Position numbers and translations under genes: made by a program. This document shows positions 62,264 through 64,000 of a stretch of 64,000 nucleotides of DNA, piece after piece. Position 1 is the stretch's first letter. Each line of letters begins with the position of its first letter. Source of the stretch: Mucilaginibacter endophyticus (lineage in GTDB: Bacteria; Bacteroidota; Bacteroidia; Sphingobacteriales; Sphingobacteriaceae); the NCBI RefSeq assembly GCF_003351025.1, contig NZ_QPCG01000005.1:317164-381163 (forward strand), in the 5' to 3' direction. The notes under the pieces are model-generated. The model was not told the DNA's origin, did not search any database, and saw only the letters and a list, made by a program, of their open reading frames with translations.

Positions 62264-63511
62264 ATGAAACGCCTCTTATCAAACTTAACTTTCCAGGTTC
62301 TTATCGCTATCGCCCTTGGGGTTGTTGCCGGTCTTTATGTCAAAGGTTTTGCACCCACTGCCGATCTGATCAGCAAGACATTTATCAGTCTTATTACCAT
62401 GCTGATTGCCCCTATCATATTTTTAACCATTGTACTGGGCATTGCCGGTATGAGCGATATGAAAAAGGTTGGCCGGGTAGGTGGTAAGGCATTGCTTTAT
62501 TTTGAGATTGTGACCACCTTCGCGCTTATCATAGGCGTAACGGTGGCCAATGTCATTAAGCCGGGTGCCGGGTTTGAAAACCATGCCGCCAAAATGGACA
62601 CCACCAAATTAGCGGTATACGAAAAAGCCGCTGCCGAAATGCATTGGGGCGATTTTATAGCACATATAGTCCCTTCAAATATGTTTGACGCTTTTGCCAA
62701 AGGCGATATTTTGCAGATCCTGTTTTTTGCCATATTGTTTGGTTTTGGCCTGAGTAAAATGGGTGAAACCGGGCAAACCGTAATCCAATTGTTTGACAAG
62801 CTCTCGAAAGTGTTTTTTAACATCATGAAAATAGTGATGAAGGTAGCACCAATAGGCGCCTTTGCTGGGATGGCTTTTACGGTGAGCAAATACGGCATCC
62901 AAACACTGAAGCCGCTGGCCCTGCTGATGGGCTCGGTTTACCTGACCATGTTCCTGTTCATATTTGTGATATTGAATATTATTTGCAGGCTGTTCAAATT
63001 CAGTCTTTGGGAGTATCTTAAATACATCAGGCAGGAGATATTGATTGTATTGGGCACATCCTCGTCCGAGTCGGCATTACCAGCTATGATGGAGAAGATG
63101 GAAAAGTTTGGATGTTCCAAATCGGTAGTGGGTTTGGTGATCCCTACCGGGTATTCTTTTAATTTGGATGGTACTACTATTTACCTTTCCATGTGCGTGA
63201 TATTTTTGGCGCAAGTATTTAATATCCCGCTTTCTTTAGGCCAGGAGCTAACCATAATCGGGATACTGATGATCACCTCAAAAGGAGCAGCAGGCGTTAC
63301 CGGCAGTGGCTTTATTGTACTCACCAGTACGCTTACCGCCATCAAAATAATCCCGGTTGAAGGTTTGGCGATACTGATCGGTGTTGACAGGTTTATGTCA
63401 GAAGCGCGGGCTATTACCAATGTAATAGGCAATGGCGTGGCTACCATTGTGATAGCGAAGAGTGAGGGAGAGTTTACCCCCCAACCCCCTAAAGGGGGAG
63501 TTATCGAGTAA
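62264..63511 (+). CDS. Dicarboxylate/amino acid:cation symporter (DAACS family)
   Basis: 415 residues, eight membrane helices and two re-entrant loops. Signatures: serine-rich LGTSSSESALPAMMEKMEKFG (about 264-284), PTGYSFNLDGTTIYLSMC (about 292-309) and VDRFMSEARAITNVIGNGVATIVIAK. Imports C4-dicarboxylates, glutamate or aspartate with H+ or Na+. The last residues (EGEFTPQPPKGGVIE) are encoded by a C-rich repeat, so the original tail was replaced. Inner membrane. Confidence 0.93.
   Translation: MKRLLSNLTFQVLIAIALGVVAGLYVKGFAPTADLISKTFISLITMLIAPIIFLTIVLGIAGMSDMKKVGRVGGKALLYFEIVTTFALIIGVTVANVIKPGAGFENHAAKMDTTKLAVYEKAAAEMHWGDFIAHIVPSNMFDAFAKGDILQILFFAILFGFGLSKMGETGQTVIQLFDKLSKVFFNIMKIVMKVAPIGAFAGMAFTVSKYGIQTLKPLALLMGSVYLTMFLFIFVILNIICRLFKFSLWEYLKYIRQEILIVLGTSSSESALPAMMEKMEKFGCSKSVVGLVIPTGYSFNLDGTTIYLSMCVIFLAQVFNIPLSLGQELTIIGILMITSKGAAGVTGSGFIVLTSTLTAIKIIPVEGLAILIGVDRFMSEARAITNVIGNGVATIVIAKSEGEFTPQPPKGGVIE
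63473..63505. repeat. CCCCCTAAAGGGGG repeat unit inside the symporter 3' end
   Basis: CCCCCCAACCCCCTAAAGGG with its palindromic CCCCTAAAGGGG core lies within the last symporter codons. A similar unit, CCCCCTTTAGGGGGG, sits at 56857-56871 beside leuS. Common intergenic word in this phylum, from memory. Confidence 0.6.
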
Positions 63512-63528
63512 TTATGACGATATAAAAT

Positions 63529-63708
63529 ATGTACACCATTTTGAAGGTTACAATTGGTTTAGTGGGCTTAGCGTTTACGTTAGTCAATTTTATTCCAGGC
63601 GTTTCAGGTAATAAGCTGAAGCTAAAAAAGGCAGCGATAATATTTTTTACTACGTGGCTGGTTGTTGTTCTGATTTCTGTAATAGAATTCACAATGGTTA
63701 AAAAATAG
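63529..63708 (+). CDS. Small two-helix membrane protein
   Basis: 59 residues, ATG 63529 to TAG 63706-63708, translated directly: two hydrophobic segments (LKVTIGLVGLAFTLVNFI and AAIIFFTTWLVVVLISVI) joined by a short basic loop (NKLKLKK). No family known. It begins 17 nt after the symporter stop, so it may be cotranscribed with it. Below usual ORF length limits; moderately supported. Confidence 0.5.
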   Translation: MYTILKVTIGLVGLAFTLVNFIPGVSGNKLKLKKAAIIFFTTWLVVVLISVIEFTMVKK

Positions 63709-63782
63709 CGTTTTGCGAATCTTTGAGTTCGGATTTTGTCTGAACCGGGATTTAATGGATTTTTTTGTTTCCCTGGGATTTT

Positions 63783-63865
63783 TGTCTGAACTCGAATTAA
63801 ACGAATTATTGGAATTTATTGAATTTGCTGAGCATTCCGGCAAATCATGAATTCCGGTTCAGACA
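63783..63865. repeat. Palindromic intergenic repeat, family B, second copy
   Basis: Matches 35671-35760 in arms and centre: TGTCTGAACTCGAATTAAAC at the left, GAATTCCGGTTCAGACA at the right, GCTGAGCATTCCGG centre. A degenerate neighbour (TGTCTGAACCGGGATTTAAT, about 63737-63756) lies just upstream. Confidence 0.8.
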
Positions 63866-63900
63866 AATATTCTGTTAATTCTTAAATTCTGAAAATTCTG

Positions 63901-64000
63901 ATTCTGACAACTGCGTTAGGGATAGCAGCGGATACCGGCCTGTGATTAAAGCCTGTGCAGTATGAGCGGATAGCCCGGCCGGAGGTAACGCCCTTGTTAT
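63901..64000 (+). ncRNA. Candidate structured RNA or repeat resembling Flavo-1 (partial, at window edge)
   Basis: Nested stems GCGTTA (63913-63918) with TAACGC (63986-63991), and CCGGCC (63935-63940) with GGCCGG (63977-63982), enclose a loop with two AGCGGATA words. Words GTTAGGGATAGCAGCGGATA and AGCGGATAGCCCGG recur in Flavobacteria and Sphingobacteria intergenic DNA, from memory. It may extend past the window. Could instead be a repeat unit. Confidence 0.4.

Overview
The window is a chromosomal segment of a Bacteroidota bacterium, most likely a Sphingobacteriaceae member close to Mucilaginibacter or Pedobacter. This rests on protein style (LiaF/PspC-like pair, DUF6340-like lipoproteins, TonB C-terminal proteins, Bacteroidota-type L17 and S3 tails), lack of Shine-Dalgarno sequences, the TTTG-N19-TAnnTTTG promoter in front of rplC, and many intergenic palindromic repeats. 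No tRNA, rRNA or CRISPR array was seen.

Layout. 1-9.7 kb: a truncated Gfo/Idh/MocA oxidoreductase, a lipoprotein, an SAM methyltransferase, MlaE/MlaF-like lipid-transport genes, an SDR, a PspC/LiaF-like envelope-stress pair, a carboxypeptidase-regulatory-like secreted protein, a NUDIX hydrolase and a coiled-coil membrane protein. 9.8-18.4 kb: a prephenate dehydrogenase resembling fungal TYR1, two paralogous membrane proteins flanking a TPR protein, a phosphotransferase-fold kinase, a toxin-antitoxin pair with a broken toxin, and a TonB C-terminal protein.

18.6-34.1 kb: the large ribosomal protein cluster (rplC to rplQ, with secY, map, infA and rpoA). It begins at rplC without rpsJ. The proximal part is packed with 1-8 nt gaps; several distal gaps hold long AT-rich hairpins built from recurring words. 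34.4-47.2 kb: small secreted proteins, two GNAT acetyltransferases, a 19-residue-repeat protein, dnaK, a Y1 transposase (RAYT/IS200-like) next to a 222-bp palindrome, a GH31 glucosidase, a sugar nucleotidyltransferase, an M42 peptidase and a tandem pair of DUF6340-like lipoproteins.

47.6-52.5 kb: a bicarbonate/CO2 locus with a SulP transporter, two closely related beta-carbonic anhydrases and a DUF1275 membrane protein. 52.6-63.7 kb: pruA, an AT-rich AIPR-family phage-defence gene with a short overlapping downstream stub, a DUF1801 protein, leuS, two related lipoproteins, a DAACS-type symporter and a 59-residue membrane protein. The right edge holds a structured element that may be a Flavo-1-like RNA or repeat.

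The main theme beyond housekeeping is repeat biology: at least seven families of palindromic intergenic repeats, one of them beside a RAYT-like transposase, one inside a probable MITE, and one that has become the C-terminal codons of a transporter. The AIPR gene and the broken toxin-antitoxin pair are the clearest signs of acquired defence DNA.
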